From: Porites lobata | Taxonomy: Eukaryota > Cnidaria > Anthozoa > Scleractinia > Poritidae | Reading direction: 5' to 3' | DNA length: 64,000 nt | Assembly (NCBI GenBank): GCA_942486035.1 | Contig: CALNXK010000376.1 | Span: forward strand, 95,001-159,000 | Shown here: positions 12,901-21,293 of the stretch, one piece after another | How positions within the stretch are numbered: the first letter of the stretch is position 1 | Layout: each line of letters begins with the position of its first letter | Notes under the pieces: model-generated | What the model saw: only the letters and a program-made list of their open reading frames with translations | Told to the model about the DNA's origin: nothing | The model's database searches: none | Made by a program: the position numbers and the translations under genes

Positions 12901-15900
12901 TCGAGAACGAGGCACAACGATCGAAATCGCCCAAATTTCGTCGACCGTTACCACGTTCCATTGCCATCGATTTGCCACCAGCTTTTACTTCATACGTTTA
13001 ACGCCATATTTATCAAGAGTTTTCGAATTTTCCTTCTTTGTGGGCTTGACTGTCGAGTATGGAGGAATCGGCCAGTCTTATTTGTTCGAATTTATCGAAC
13101 GAATGTGTCCTCGAAGAACTTATGAAAATAATCGCTCGAGCTCGAGGGAACTGCATACTTATAGACTGTTCGACGAAAAGGAAATTGCACTTATCCACCA
13201 TGAAAGACATCTAGATAGCTCCATCGGCGACGATCAAGTAGTAACGATTGGATCCAAGAAAAGCAGCCGTTAGTACTTAGCACATAGACTTCGGTGAATC
13301 GTTGCTGTTAGCAGACATTGTAAAACTAATAAGCGGCAGGAGAAATGCAAGGACAAACAAATGCTGAGGGAGCAACTAATCGGGAGTAAAAGAAATGCTC
13401 AGTAAGTATATGAAAGTTCATTCTTACTGTTAATCCATTAATGATGCTATTTGATAATACCTACATTTACATTCCCAATATTCAGTAATCAACAAGGACT
13501 CACCCCTACTCCTGAAATTTTATTTGTCCTGTTGTTTTAAAAAATACTATAATCTTTTATTTGGTGAGAACAACCAAATAAAAGATTATAGTATTTTTTA
13601 AAACAACAGGACAAATTCGATAATGGTCTTGGAAATTTAATAAGAATTGAAGCAAGTGTTAATTCCCCTCTAAGGCCAAAAATAACCTTATCCTCTAGTG
13701 CCTACTTTCTCCAAAGGCTTTTCCAAAATTTAAAAGGGGATTAAAGGCAGTGACTGCCATGGTGCTGAAAACATAGAGTAGCTAGAATTTAGATCATGGT
13801 ACCCTGCTTTCACTGATTTTTTTTTTTTAATGATCACCCCATGTAAGGAATTCTGGAATCCGGGAAATTAATTTTTTGCTTATGGAATCCAGAATTCAGG
13901 CAATTTTTGTTGTGGAATCCTAAATTCTGAGCTTTGAAACCTGAAATACAGGTCAAACAATTGGAATCCAGAAACCAAGTAATCCACTGAAAAAGGTTCT
14001 GGAATCCGCAGCGTGGAATCCAGAATCTAAAACTGTCTTGGATTCCCTCATATGAGGCAATTATAGTATAATTAAACTTTTGTTCCCAAGATACACTGTA
14101 AGTGATGGCAATGTTGCAGAAGAAGCAGGTCCATGAAGTTTTAAGTAATATGTCAATAATGTTGTTATGGTAGTGATGTAGTGGGACACTCACTATAAAA
14201 TTAATACAATGATTTATCTGGAGTCAATTGTCTTGTTACAAATTTAAAGGGTTTCTTCCATTCATTTTTTCATTTTGTTTTTGCTCAAAGAAGGTCTTAG
14301 TTTTAACAGGTACAGTGTAATCAGGATTATGATGACTGCTTGGGGTTAGATTTGAGACATGAAAGTTACAAGCCAGCAATTTGTTTAAACTAGTTAATTT
14401 TGATATCAGTTAACTCAGGAAATAAGTAAGTTTAGTCACGTAGTGTGACTGCAGCCAGTAATAGTACATGTAATATCTAATAGCAACCTTTATGCTATAA
14501 AAGGCTAGAATATTTAGACAGAAAAGGACAATAGTATTTTTCATGACAACCATCTACAGCTTTAGTTTCAATATTAATGGTCTCAATTATGTATAATTTC
14601 TGTTTGTTGCAGAAAAAGCTAAAGAGACCACCCTTTTCCAGTCAACCTCTATTTCGAAGAAGGATTGTTGTAAGTTCAAAGCTTGTATAAATGTGGAGTA
14701 CATGTCTTCAGAGCAAGGCAATACAGACCAAGGAGATGACAAATCTGAGAAAAGTCCTTTGCAGGAGGCCTCTAGCATGGAGGAGTCAACAACTTAGCCT
14801 GTAAAAACCTCTTTGCCTAGCTGAACGGTAAAGCAAAATTCTAACAGTCACATGTAAGCCTGTCATTACTCAATGACAATAGAAAGGAGGAATGGCTTCT
14901 CCTCAGAGATGGAGGCACCAGATAATGCTCCTGAATTTGCTTTGTGATAAGGAAATATAAGTTAATCCAATGCTCTTAAAGAAATTCCAGATTATTTATG
15001 ACTGGTCATACTTACAGGTACATGTACATGTAGCTCTGCAAATACAGTAATCCTTTAATCACTCTCTGTTTATGACACTGTTTTTTAGAAAAAGATAAAT
15101 CTGTGTAAACAGTACAAATCCTGATGGTGTTGATTTGTCCTGAGAATTCTGGTGGCAGGTAGATCAAATTGGTTGATGTGATAAATTTTTCATTAGAATC
15201 CTTTGGCTATTGTTTGCAAGTAATGTACCAGTCAGCAGGTTAAAAGGCCAATTAATGTACAAATGTTTCTTTTAAATCTATTTGCTTAACTGCAGGCATT
15301 TGAGTTCTGCTGGCACCACTTCACAGTACATGTGTACCGGTTACAGCAATTGCAACTGACCTGCTTGAACAAAAAACAAAACAAATTTAGGTACACCCTG
15401 CTTTTTGTCATGATTTAGTATGGAATTTTGCAAAGGATTGCAACATGACTCAAGAAAAAGAGTAATGAGAGACAGCAGTGTAGTTATTTTGCAGGCTAGC
15501 CAGATCAACCTTTTGTACTACATGTACATGTATACTGAATTTAAAATAATTATTAGCTTCTTTCATTGGGACCAACTACAGTGACAATGGTAATGTTGAT
15601 ATGCTGTGGAATACTTACAGCTGGTCATTACTTTAATGACCCTCAATTTTCTTAGAACAGGGCAAGTACTAGAAGCTCCGGCTGGTACTTCCTCTAAGAG
15701 CATATCCAATACTATACAGGAACCATTAGTAACAAAAATGAAGTTAAAGAAGTCTGATCTGAATTTGAATAGCTACATGTACCTAAACTATTTCTTAGTT
15801 TGCTAAATGCTATAACCCAGTTGTTATACCAGCAAAAATTGGAAATTGGTAGCAAGAATTAGGCCTTTCATTCTAATAGAGCCTAAAGACAAAAAATGCC

Positions 15901-18900
15901 ACCAGAATCAAATTTTGTTTAATCTGTAAATAGCAATAAATTCAAAAATGCTAATTATTTATTAAAATGGGTGTCTTGAGGGTTCCATTTGGTTGGAACA
16001 GGATTTTGTCCTTAGATACAAAAGTTTAAGTAAGAAATAGTCTTGTCATAAGTAAATATTGGCCCAAGGGTAAAAAGATTTTTAACCTGTTTCTGAGTTG
16101 CAAAAACCTAAACAACTGAAATAGGTTTGAGGCAACTCTGAAACACCTACAGCTGTATGTAGAATATCTTACACATTTAGATGAAGAACACTTTTCTTAT
16201 AATATTAATAGTTAGTAATGATCTGATAGAGCATAGAGTGGAGACAAGTACACATCAACGAACTGTAAAATTGGGAATTAATATGAAGAGCTGTATGTAC
16301 AGCTGTACACTGTAGTTTGTAAAGTCTGTAATAATGTGTAAGCCACTTTGGTTTATAGAATAAATCATTTGAACATTATAATGGGAGGTCACTGCTACAA
16401 TTTCTTTCAGTAACTTTAATATTTGAAGCTATAAACTTCAAGATTAATTATAGCCACTTGTTAAGAACGTGAAGTGAGCCATGTTATAATTAAAAATAAT
16501 TTAAAAATTTTATCGCATTTGCTACAACTCAGGCAAACTCGTTTAAACCTTGGAATTTACATTTGCTACTTGTGAAAAAATGCTCAATTTTATGGGTTTG
16601 ATGACATTTGCTAACCAAATTAAAGTCAGAATTTGATTACATTTGCTACCTGAGCGAAAAATTGTACAATAGTAACAGTTTGATCAGATTTGCTGCTTAA
16701 GCAACTTTGTTCAAAACTTGACTTTTGACCACATTTGCCGCTACAAGCAAAATTCTGTGTTTGATCAAATTTGCACACCCTAGAAAATTTGTTCAAAGTT
16801 TAGGTTTGCTAACATTTGCTTCGTGGGCAAACATGTTTAATACAAAGAGTTTGGTTACATTTGCTATGCAAAGCAATCTGGTTCAGTTATGAAAATTTGA
16901 TCACCCATGATAACCCAAGCAAACATTGTTCAAATTAGATACTTCGCTCACATTTGCAAAGCTGCGTAAACGTTCTGAAAATAACAGGTTTACATGCTTT
17001 TACATCTAAAGCAAAAGCTGTACAAAACAGCAGATTTGCGCTATCATTTGCGTAATGTGCAAATATAGTTCAAAGAAACATATTTGCCTACACATTTGAA
17101 CCATCTGCAAATGACCCTCAAATCCATGGCTGCCCATTATCTTTGCACCAAGATGTAAATGCTGTGCAAATGTGGCATTTACCGTCATTGCTACGGATAG
17201 CAAATCTAGTGCAATATCAGTCTTTGCTCTTGCGCAAAATTGTGCAAATGTGGTATTTGCTACACATTTGCTGTAATTTGGCTACCCTAGTAAATCCATT
17301 TTTTCGTCCAGTGTTGTCGTTTGCGGTGAACGTGTTTTTTAGCCTCTCTATTGTTGTTCTGATTCGTAAGGGCGAGTATGTATTCCTTTTAAGGCGGACT
17401 TGATTTCGGTTAATTATAACCTTTTATAACCTTACATTCTGAGTAGTCCGTTATGGATATTTGGCTGTAGTTCTAAGAAAGTCTGTAGATGACATCTAAA
17501 GGTGTGAAAATGAAGGCAAGTGAAAGCTACTGAACAGTTCTTTTCTTTAGTAATCTTATTATAACTACAAATGTCGTCCTTAAACATTCGAGTCTGTGAT
17601 GTGCATTGAAATGTAACCTTTTCAGTGGCACTGGTGGTGCTAATTGTTTTTGATAATTTTACAAACGAAAATGTAGACATTTGACTAGGGGAACAGCTTG
17701 GGAGAACACGGGATAAACTTAACAATGTTTCTCTCCTTTCTTTAAATTTCTACTCAAGAGCTCGTTAAATTCGAACAAAAAAGAATCCTTCAGAAAGACA
17801 ATGGTTAACTGATTAAGTAGATTCCCTATCCCGTGAGTAAGGTCAATGCTTACTGAACTACCGGTTTTCATTCTCTTTCAGTATAACTGGGTTCACCACG
17901 GTTAACGATTATGAGACTAAAATCGACTTAAGCAATATGCTCATGCATTTGATACCACCGTGTTCTCATCTTGGCCGCAAAATTAAGTTGAGGCGGCTAT
18001 CAACGATTGCGTTAGTCCAAGAGCCCTGTGAAATCATGCAAACTAAATGGACTTGGTACTGGAAAGAAAATGGCAACGTATGGCTTAAGTATGGGAATGA
18101 CCGTTCGGTAAGATCAACAATAACTGTTCCGTGACAATTACCTAACAAGTTTTACCAAAAACTGAATCATTGGATAATGGAATTCTAGAGCTCTGATTGG
18201 CTTAGCCATCATGGTATATGAGCCATTATACCATGCTCTCCAAATGTGGTAACTGTACACATCTGCTCAGAATTAAAAACAAGCGGAAAATCGGTTGTTT
18301 TTACAAATAAAGTCGGGAAGAATTCTCGATATTTTGTGGGCGTTTTTAATAAAACAATTATTCCACTCGCGATTAATTGTTGGATGTGAGATGATTATAG
18401 CCAACTCGGCGCTACGCGCCTCGTGGGCTATTTACCATCTCATATTCAACCGGCACTCGTGGAATAATACTTAAATATCTTATTTTTCTGGTCGATATAG
18501 AATGAAGATGATGTGAACTGCGGAAATACAAAATTAAATGAAGATATGATCGTCGCAGTTGTAATTGCAATTTAAGCAATTCCAAATTAACCCTAAAACA
18601 ATTTCCGGACCCCTGGCCTCTGCGTTAGCGCTGCATTGCTCTACCAACTAAGCTATGAAGACTCAAATAGCAGAGGGAACAGGCAGAGTTCCGTTCCCCC
18701 GCCCCTTTCTCTGGCCTCTTTGACAGTGACACCAACTGACACCCTGAGCGAGATTTTCAACCCCAAAGCCTTCATTTGTTGATATTATCTTGTTGTAGGG
18801 AAGAGATCTTCAGCTTCTTATAGAGCAGTCCTTCTTGGACGGGAGCAAGCAAGTGAAATTCAAAACTGGACAGCATGAATACAACTTATCCTTTTATTCA

Positions 18901-21293
18901 AGTTCTTCTTTTTCTCAAGTTAACTTGAAAACTGGCACCAAGCGAGCGGTGAAAAGAAGACCCCTGGAGTTTGTGTCTCTTGAAAACATCGAAGACCTGA
19001 AGTGGTAGGCTTTCAATATAATCTTCATCGCAATACCGTTGTCGTAGAAAACTGCTGTAAGGAAGAGTGAAAGTTTGGAAAACATGTTTTGGATAATTTA
19101 GTTTCTAAGGTTTACTTTCAAGGGAGTAACATTTGCTTTTGCCACAGTATCAGTGTTTGACCGGCTACAGACTGATCATGAGGTTACCCATTTCACAGTT
19201 AATAGAGTGGGCCATATTAAGGCGACTAAACATGGGCAGTTGTACAGTTTCTAGTTTAATAGAATGTTAAATTGAAGGTACTAAAATAATTTTCTTCTTT
19301 TGAAGGAGAAATGGTGATTCTTGTCTCAGGGAACAAATACGCAAAAGAAGCGCAAACTACAAATACATTCCCAGCAACTGGTCCTCCGCCATGCCACCCA
19401 ACTCACAGTATGAACGCGTTTCATTGTTCTCTTATGAGGAGGAGTATAAAACTGTGGAGCAGTTGTTCAGACGTACTATGAACGACGGCTTCAAGATCCA
19501 GAGCATTCACCGGGTACAGAACCCGTTCATGTGGGAGAAATACTGCAGGTATTAGTACATACATTTTATTTCCTAACAAAACTGCGTTCAAGAATGTCAT
19601 AGCAAGATGACCTTGAACTGGAGCCACAAATGAAAAAAAAAAAACGTTTCTGTAATTTCTTCAATAAAAACACAAGTTGTAAACGGCTGTTGTTGTTTAA
19701 CACGTCAAAGTAATATGCACTTATAACTATCTACATCATACGACATGCGGGTAAAATAGTTAGCGCGTGACAGAAGTTCTTTGAGGATTGAGTGTTTTTT
19801 ATATTTCTATCAAACTGACTTCGATGTCTATTTTTAAATCTTGGCCGCGTCTTGTTTTTTCGGTCTACTCACCAGTGTCACTATGCGGATCTCAGACACT
19901 TCCTTCTCAAATCATTTAATAATTCGTGAACAGAAGACGAAGAAAATCACTGTCTTGAAGGTGGCTTAAAAATCAAATCTTTAGTTTGCCATAAAATTTT
20001 GCGCGAAAGGATTTGAGAAACTATATAAAACACTTATTAAAAGCTTCGGTTGACACCTCAAATGAAACACCTCTTTCTCGTTTTTAACATAGTTTGACTT
20101 TCTTAAGGAAAAAAGAAAACATGATGTCAGTGGCTAAGGGCAACCAGCAAACTGTCAATGAGAAGCAGTTGTTTCACGGAACTAGCCCTGATGCTGTGGA
20201 AGCCATCTGCAAACAAAACTTCGACTGGCGTTTACACGGAAAGAATGCCACCAAGTACGGCGAGGGAAGCTACTTCGCAGTAAATGCCTCTTACAGCCAC
20301 ACCTATGCCAAGAAAAGTTCAAGTTCTGATATGTTTATGTTCGTAGCCAAGGTTCTTGTGGGTTTCTATACTACCGGTAATTCCAGTTATCGAAGACCGC
20401 CGTCAAAGAACCCTTCGGATCCTGCAAGTGATCTGTACGACTCGTGTGTTGATAACCAAGCTAGGCCAACCATTTTCGTTGTCTTTGACACCGATCAGTT
20501 CTACCCCGAGTACATCATTCAGTATGATTCAACAGCGTCTCACACAACTTCTGCCAGTGGCTCTGCCTTACCACAACCAGGCAATCTTAAGCGCCTTCCG
20601 GTAAGAGCAAGGCCAGGAGCAAGGCCAAATGATACTAGTGCTTACTATGCCCCGCAACCACCAAGTACAGTACCGTCGCGACCAAATCGTTCCAGCTCCC
20701 AACCACTAAAGGGCATTCTGAAGCACCCGGCAAGTTCTAGTGTTTCTGTAACGTCTAGTCTATACGTAACAGACACACCAAGTAGTTATTCCCTAAGTAC
20801 GACTAAGCCGTCACAAAGGCCAAGGCATGTTGGACAGAGGCCAACTCATGTTGCTCCAGCAGCCAATTCTAGTGTTTCTGTGACTTCTAGTCCAAACGTG
20901 ACAGGCGCAGGAAACAGTTATTCTCTAAGCACGACGAGTTCGTCACAGAGGCCAAGGCATGTTGCACAGAGGCCAACCCATGTTGCTACAGCAGTCAATT
21001 CGAGTGTTCCTGTCTCAGGAAGTAGCAAGTACTCGACAGTATCGACCAATAACTCGCTAAGTACCTCTAGTCGTCTGGATACAAGTTATACCGCAAGCAG
21101 TTCTCCTGCGTCGAATTTTTATCACACAGTGGCTAGTTCAAGTCACATTACACCAACACGCCATGTTGGATCTTCCCTGCAGAGCGTTGGTCGAGCAAGT
21201 GCCTCAGATTCTTCTTTTTCCAGCCCTTTCAACTCAAAAAGTTCAGTAACATTCCCGACACCCAAAAAGAAGAAAGACTGTCTAATTATGTAA
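781..21293 (+). CDS. PARP12/ZAP-like mono-ADP-ribosyltransferase with four tandem CCCH modules and CaaX tail (copy 1)
   Basis: Six exons: 781-3937, 4224-4482, 17882-18107, 18799-19004, 19306-19548, 20108-21293. They total 1759 codons including the stop, and every junction keeps frame (phases 1, 2, 0, 2, 2). Order of parts: four repeated RNA-binding modules (about residues 10-205, 249-465, 547-765, 828-1040), a CCCH finger plus WWE1, WWE2, PARP catalytic domain (about 1285-1505), and a low-complexity tail ending CLIM. Vertebrate PARP12 and ZAP have a single N-terminal four-finger module, so this protein (1758 aa) is roughly twice their length. By homology it should bind RNA and modify targets with single ADP-ribose units in the cytoplasm or on membranes. 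The second intron is long because it holds a CACTA-like transposon. The start at 781 is chosen because upstream in-frame sequence has only a GTG and a family-like start (MADD) begins here. The exon joins are predicted, not observed. Confidence 0.9.
4224..4482 (+). CDS. Copy 1 exon 2: fifth-type CCCH finger and start of WWE1; GC donor
   Basis: The acceptor is TTTAACAG at 4216-4223. The exon encodes a CCCH finger (CSHFLSGECHKGERCMKHH) and then the first WWE half (LPYLWQY..WKSF..LEKLYCD), as in ZAP ZnF5-WWE1. The donor reads AG|GCAAGT: the only splice that keeps phase 2 into the next exon uses GC at 4483-4484. The nearest GT (4487) would put the next exon into a stop. Confidence 0.85.
4656..5160 (+). 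repeat. Left subterminal repeat array of the CACTA-like element
   Basis: After the terminal repeat, short motifs such as GTGCAAATATG, CATTTGC, GGGCAAAT and ATTTGCAG recur every few tens of bases in both orientations. In plant En/Spm, comparable subterminal repeats are the binding sites of an element-encoded protein; that role here is inferred. Confidence 0.6.
5438..5700 (+). repeat. Foldback repeat unit, first of three copies
   Basis: Contains TTGTTGTAGTTTTGACTG and an inverted partner (CAGTCAATGCTACAACAAA) around an inner hairpin GCCCACC..GGTGGGC. Closely related copies occur at 9433-9720 and 10735-10990. Non-coding. Confidence 0.6.
5701..6289. other. Non-coding interior of the CACTA-like element
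   Basis: AT-rich sequence between the foldback unit and the tandem array. I see no gene or clear repeat. Confidence 0.5.
6290..8250 (+). repeat. 143-bp tandem satellite array, about 14 units, with higher-order periodicity
   Basis: The anchor CACAGCC starts at 6308, 6450, 6594, 6741, 6884, 7027, 7170, 7312, 7456, 7603, 7746, 7890, 8034 and 8178, giving steps of 142-147 bp. A variant (CTAGACGGGGATTC or close) returns every third unit, and a 4-bp insertion (GAGCCATGCACAGCC) recurs six units apart (6741, 7603). Each unit contains a small hairpin AGCCTAAAAAGGCT. ORFs across the array are repeat artefacts. Confidence 0.88.
8251..8819. other. Non-coding spacer in the CACTA-like element
   Basis: AT-rich, no coding or repeat signal that I can support. 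Confidence 0.4.
8873..9120. mobile_element. Palindromic MITE, copy a
   Basis: Ends GGCTGGGTTGTTCAAAGC and (inverted) GGAACAACTGGGCC, with inner GGGTTAAGATAACCC and CTAACCCTGGGTTAG segments that also pair. A second copy lies at 10134-10382 inside the duplicated block. No ORF. Confidence 0.55.
10134..10382. mobile_element. Palindromic MITE, copy b
   Basis: Same element as at 8873-9120, carried by the 1.26-kb duplication. The inverted end reads TTGAACAACTCGGCCCC here, so it has drifted independently. Confidence 0.55.
11001..12779. other. Non-coding interior of the CACTA-like element
   Basis: Short ORFs only (under 95 codons, none recognisable). AT-rich, with no gene that I can support. Confidence 0.4.
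12780..13410 (+). other. CpG-rich island with a 51-codon ORF inside the transposon
   Basis: More than 30 CpG dinucleotides fall in about 470 bp, in strong contrast to the flanking AT-rich DNA. A small ORF with a good start context (A at -3, G at +4) runs 13059-13214 and begins MEESASLICSNLSNECV. A good donor (CTCA|GTAAGTAT) follows at 13401. It could be the first exon of a captured gene or the element's own promoter. I could not join it in frame to the candidate exon at 14615, so this stays tentative. Confidence 0.3.
13522..13616. repeat. Perfect 44-bp inverted repeat (hairpin)
   Basis: Arms 13522-13565 and 13573-13616 are perfect reverse complements separated by 7 nt (GAGAACA). An RNA from either strand would fold into a long stem. 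It could be a miRNA-like or siRNA precursor, or a recent palindromic insertion. Confidence 0.9.
13846..14046 (+). repeat. Degenerate GGAATCC-motif cluster
   Basis: GGAATCC occurs at least six times in 200 bp, often as TGGAATCCAGAATTC. There is no ORF. It resembles the internal motif repeats of MITEs. Confidence 0.5.
14615..14797 (+). CDS. Possible terminal coding exon of unknown gene
   Basis: After an acceptor-like TTTGTTGCAG, one frame is open for 60 codons (KAKETTLFQSTS..) to a TAG at 14795. It is rich in Ser, Glu, Asp and Lys. The opposite strand is also open here, so this may be chance. No family recognised. Confidence 0.25.
   Translation, partial: KAKETTLFQSTSISKKDCCKFKACINVEYMSSEQGNTDQGDDKSEKSPLQEASSMEESTT
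14798..16499. other. Non-coding interior of the CACTA-like element
   Basis: AT-rich, with scattered ACATGTACATGTA runs (about 15018, 15522). No gene seen. Confidence 0.4.
16500..17313 (-). repeat. Right subterminal repeat array of the CACTA-like element
   Basis: At least 15 copies of ACATTTGCTAC-like motifs spaced about 30-60 bp, commonly paired with a nearby GCAAA, so many units can form a small stem. The array is longer than the left one and ends in the terminal repeat at 17288-17313. Confidence 0.65.
17882..18107 (+). CDS. Copy 1 exon 3: end of WWE1, start of WWE2
   Basis: Acceptor TTCTCTTTCAG, donor TCG|GTAAGA. It encodes the LRRLST segment that ends WWE1, and the TKWTWYWKENGNVW core that opens WWE2. 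Its length (226 bp) equals that of the matching exon of copy 5. It lies 13.4 kb from exon 2 because of the transposon at 4656-17313; without it the intron would be about 740 bp. Confidence 0.88.
18358..18468. mobile_element. Foldback MITE in intron 3 of copy 1
   Basis: ATTATTCCACTCGCG on the left pairs with CACTCGTGGAATAAT on the right. The inner arms ATGTGAGATG..ATAGCC and GGCTAT..CATCTCATAT pair around GGCGCTACGCGCC. Upstream sequence from about 18175 may belong to the same element. Confidence 0.65.
18600..18745 (-). mobile_element. tRNA-derived SINE fragment
   Basis: On the minus strand, TAGCTTAGTTGGTAGAGC is a pol III A-box as in a tRNA D-arm, followed by an anticodon-arm-like region. 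The expected B-box is degraded and the acceptor stem is absent, so this is a SINE remnant rather than a working tRNA gene. Confidence 0.5.
18799..19004 (+). CDS. Copy 1 exon 4: rest of WWE2
   Basis: Acceptor CTTGTTGTAG, donor AGTG|GTAGGC. The exon is 206 bp, the same as in copies 3 and 5. It starts GRDLQLLIEQSF, aligning with GKDLQESLEKAF in the paralogues. In vertebrate PARP12/ZAP this second WWE is the one reported to bind ADP-ribose or PAR; whether the pocket residues are kept here needs a structural alignment. Confidence 0.88.
19306..19548 (+). CDS. Copy 1 exon 5: N-terminal part of the PARP domain
   Basis: The exon opens with a basic linker and then NYKYIPSNWS, followed by the helix (YKTVEQLFRRTM) and the strand IQSIHRVQNPFMWEKYCR, the standard start of PARP12-type catalytic domains. 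Acceptor CTTCTTTTGAAG, donor CAG|GTATTA. Confidence 0.9.
20108..21293 (+). CDS. Copy 1 exon 6: PARP catalytic core, Ser/Thr-rich repeat tail, CaaX box
   Basis: It begins after acceptor TTTCTTAAG, with KKENM. Catalytic landmarks: His in QLFHGTS (about residue 1387), Tyr in GEGSYFAV (about 1419), and Ile in PEYIIQY (about 1498), an H-Y-I triad rather than H-Y-E. After the domain come about 250 residues rich in Ser, Thr and Pro, including a 44-residue unit repeated 2.3 times (132-bp period, from 20733, 20865 and 20997). The protein ends PKKKKDCLIM: a polybasic stretch and a CaaX box with Met at the last position, which favours farnesylation. Confidence 0.93.

Larger units (their letters stand above)
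4656..17313. mobile_element. 12.66-kb CACTA/EnSpm-like DNA transposon inside intron 2 of copy 1
   Basis: The ends are inverted repeats beginning CACTGGACGAAAAAA and running 26 bp with one mismatch. TTG occurs directly outside both ends (4653-4655, 17314-17316), matching the 3-bp target duplication typical of CACTA elements. Both ends continue into subterminal arrays of ATTTGC/GCAAAT motifs, another hallmark of the superfamily. No long transposase ORF is visible, so it is probably non-autonomous or decayed. Its interior is full of tandem and nested repeats listed separately. Confidence 0.75.

Noticed and set aside
20160..20525. Poly(ADP-ribose) polymerase activity
   Set aside because: The Glu of H-Y-E is replaced by Ile, so mono-ADP-ribosylation is expected.
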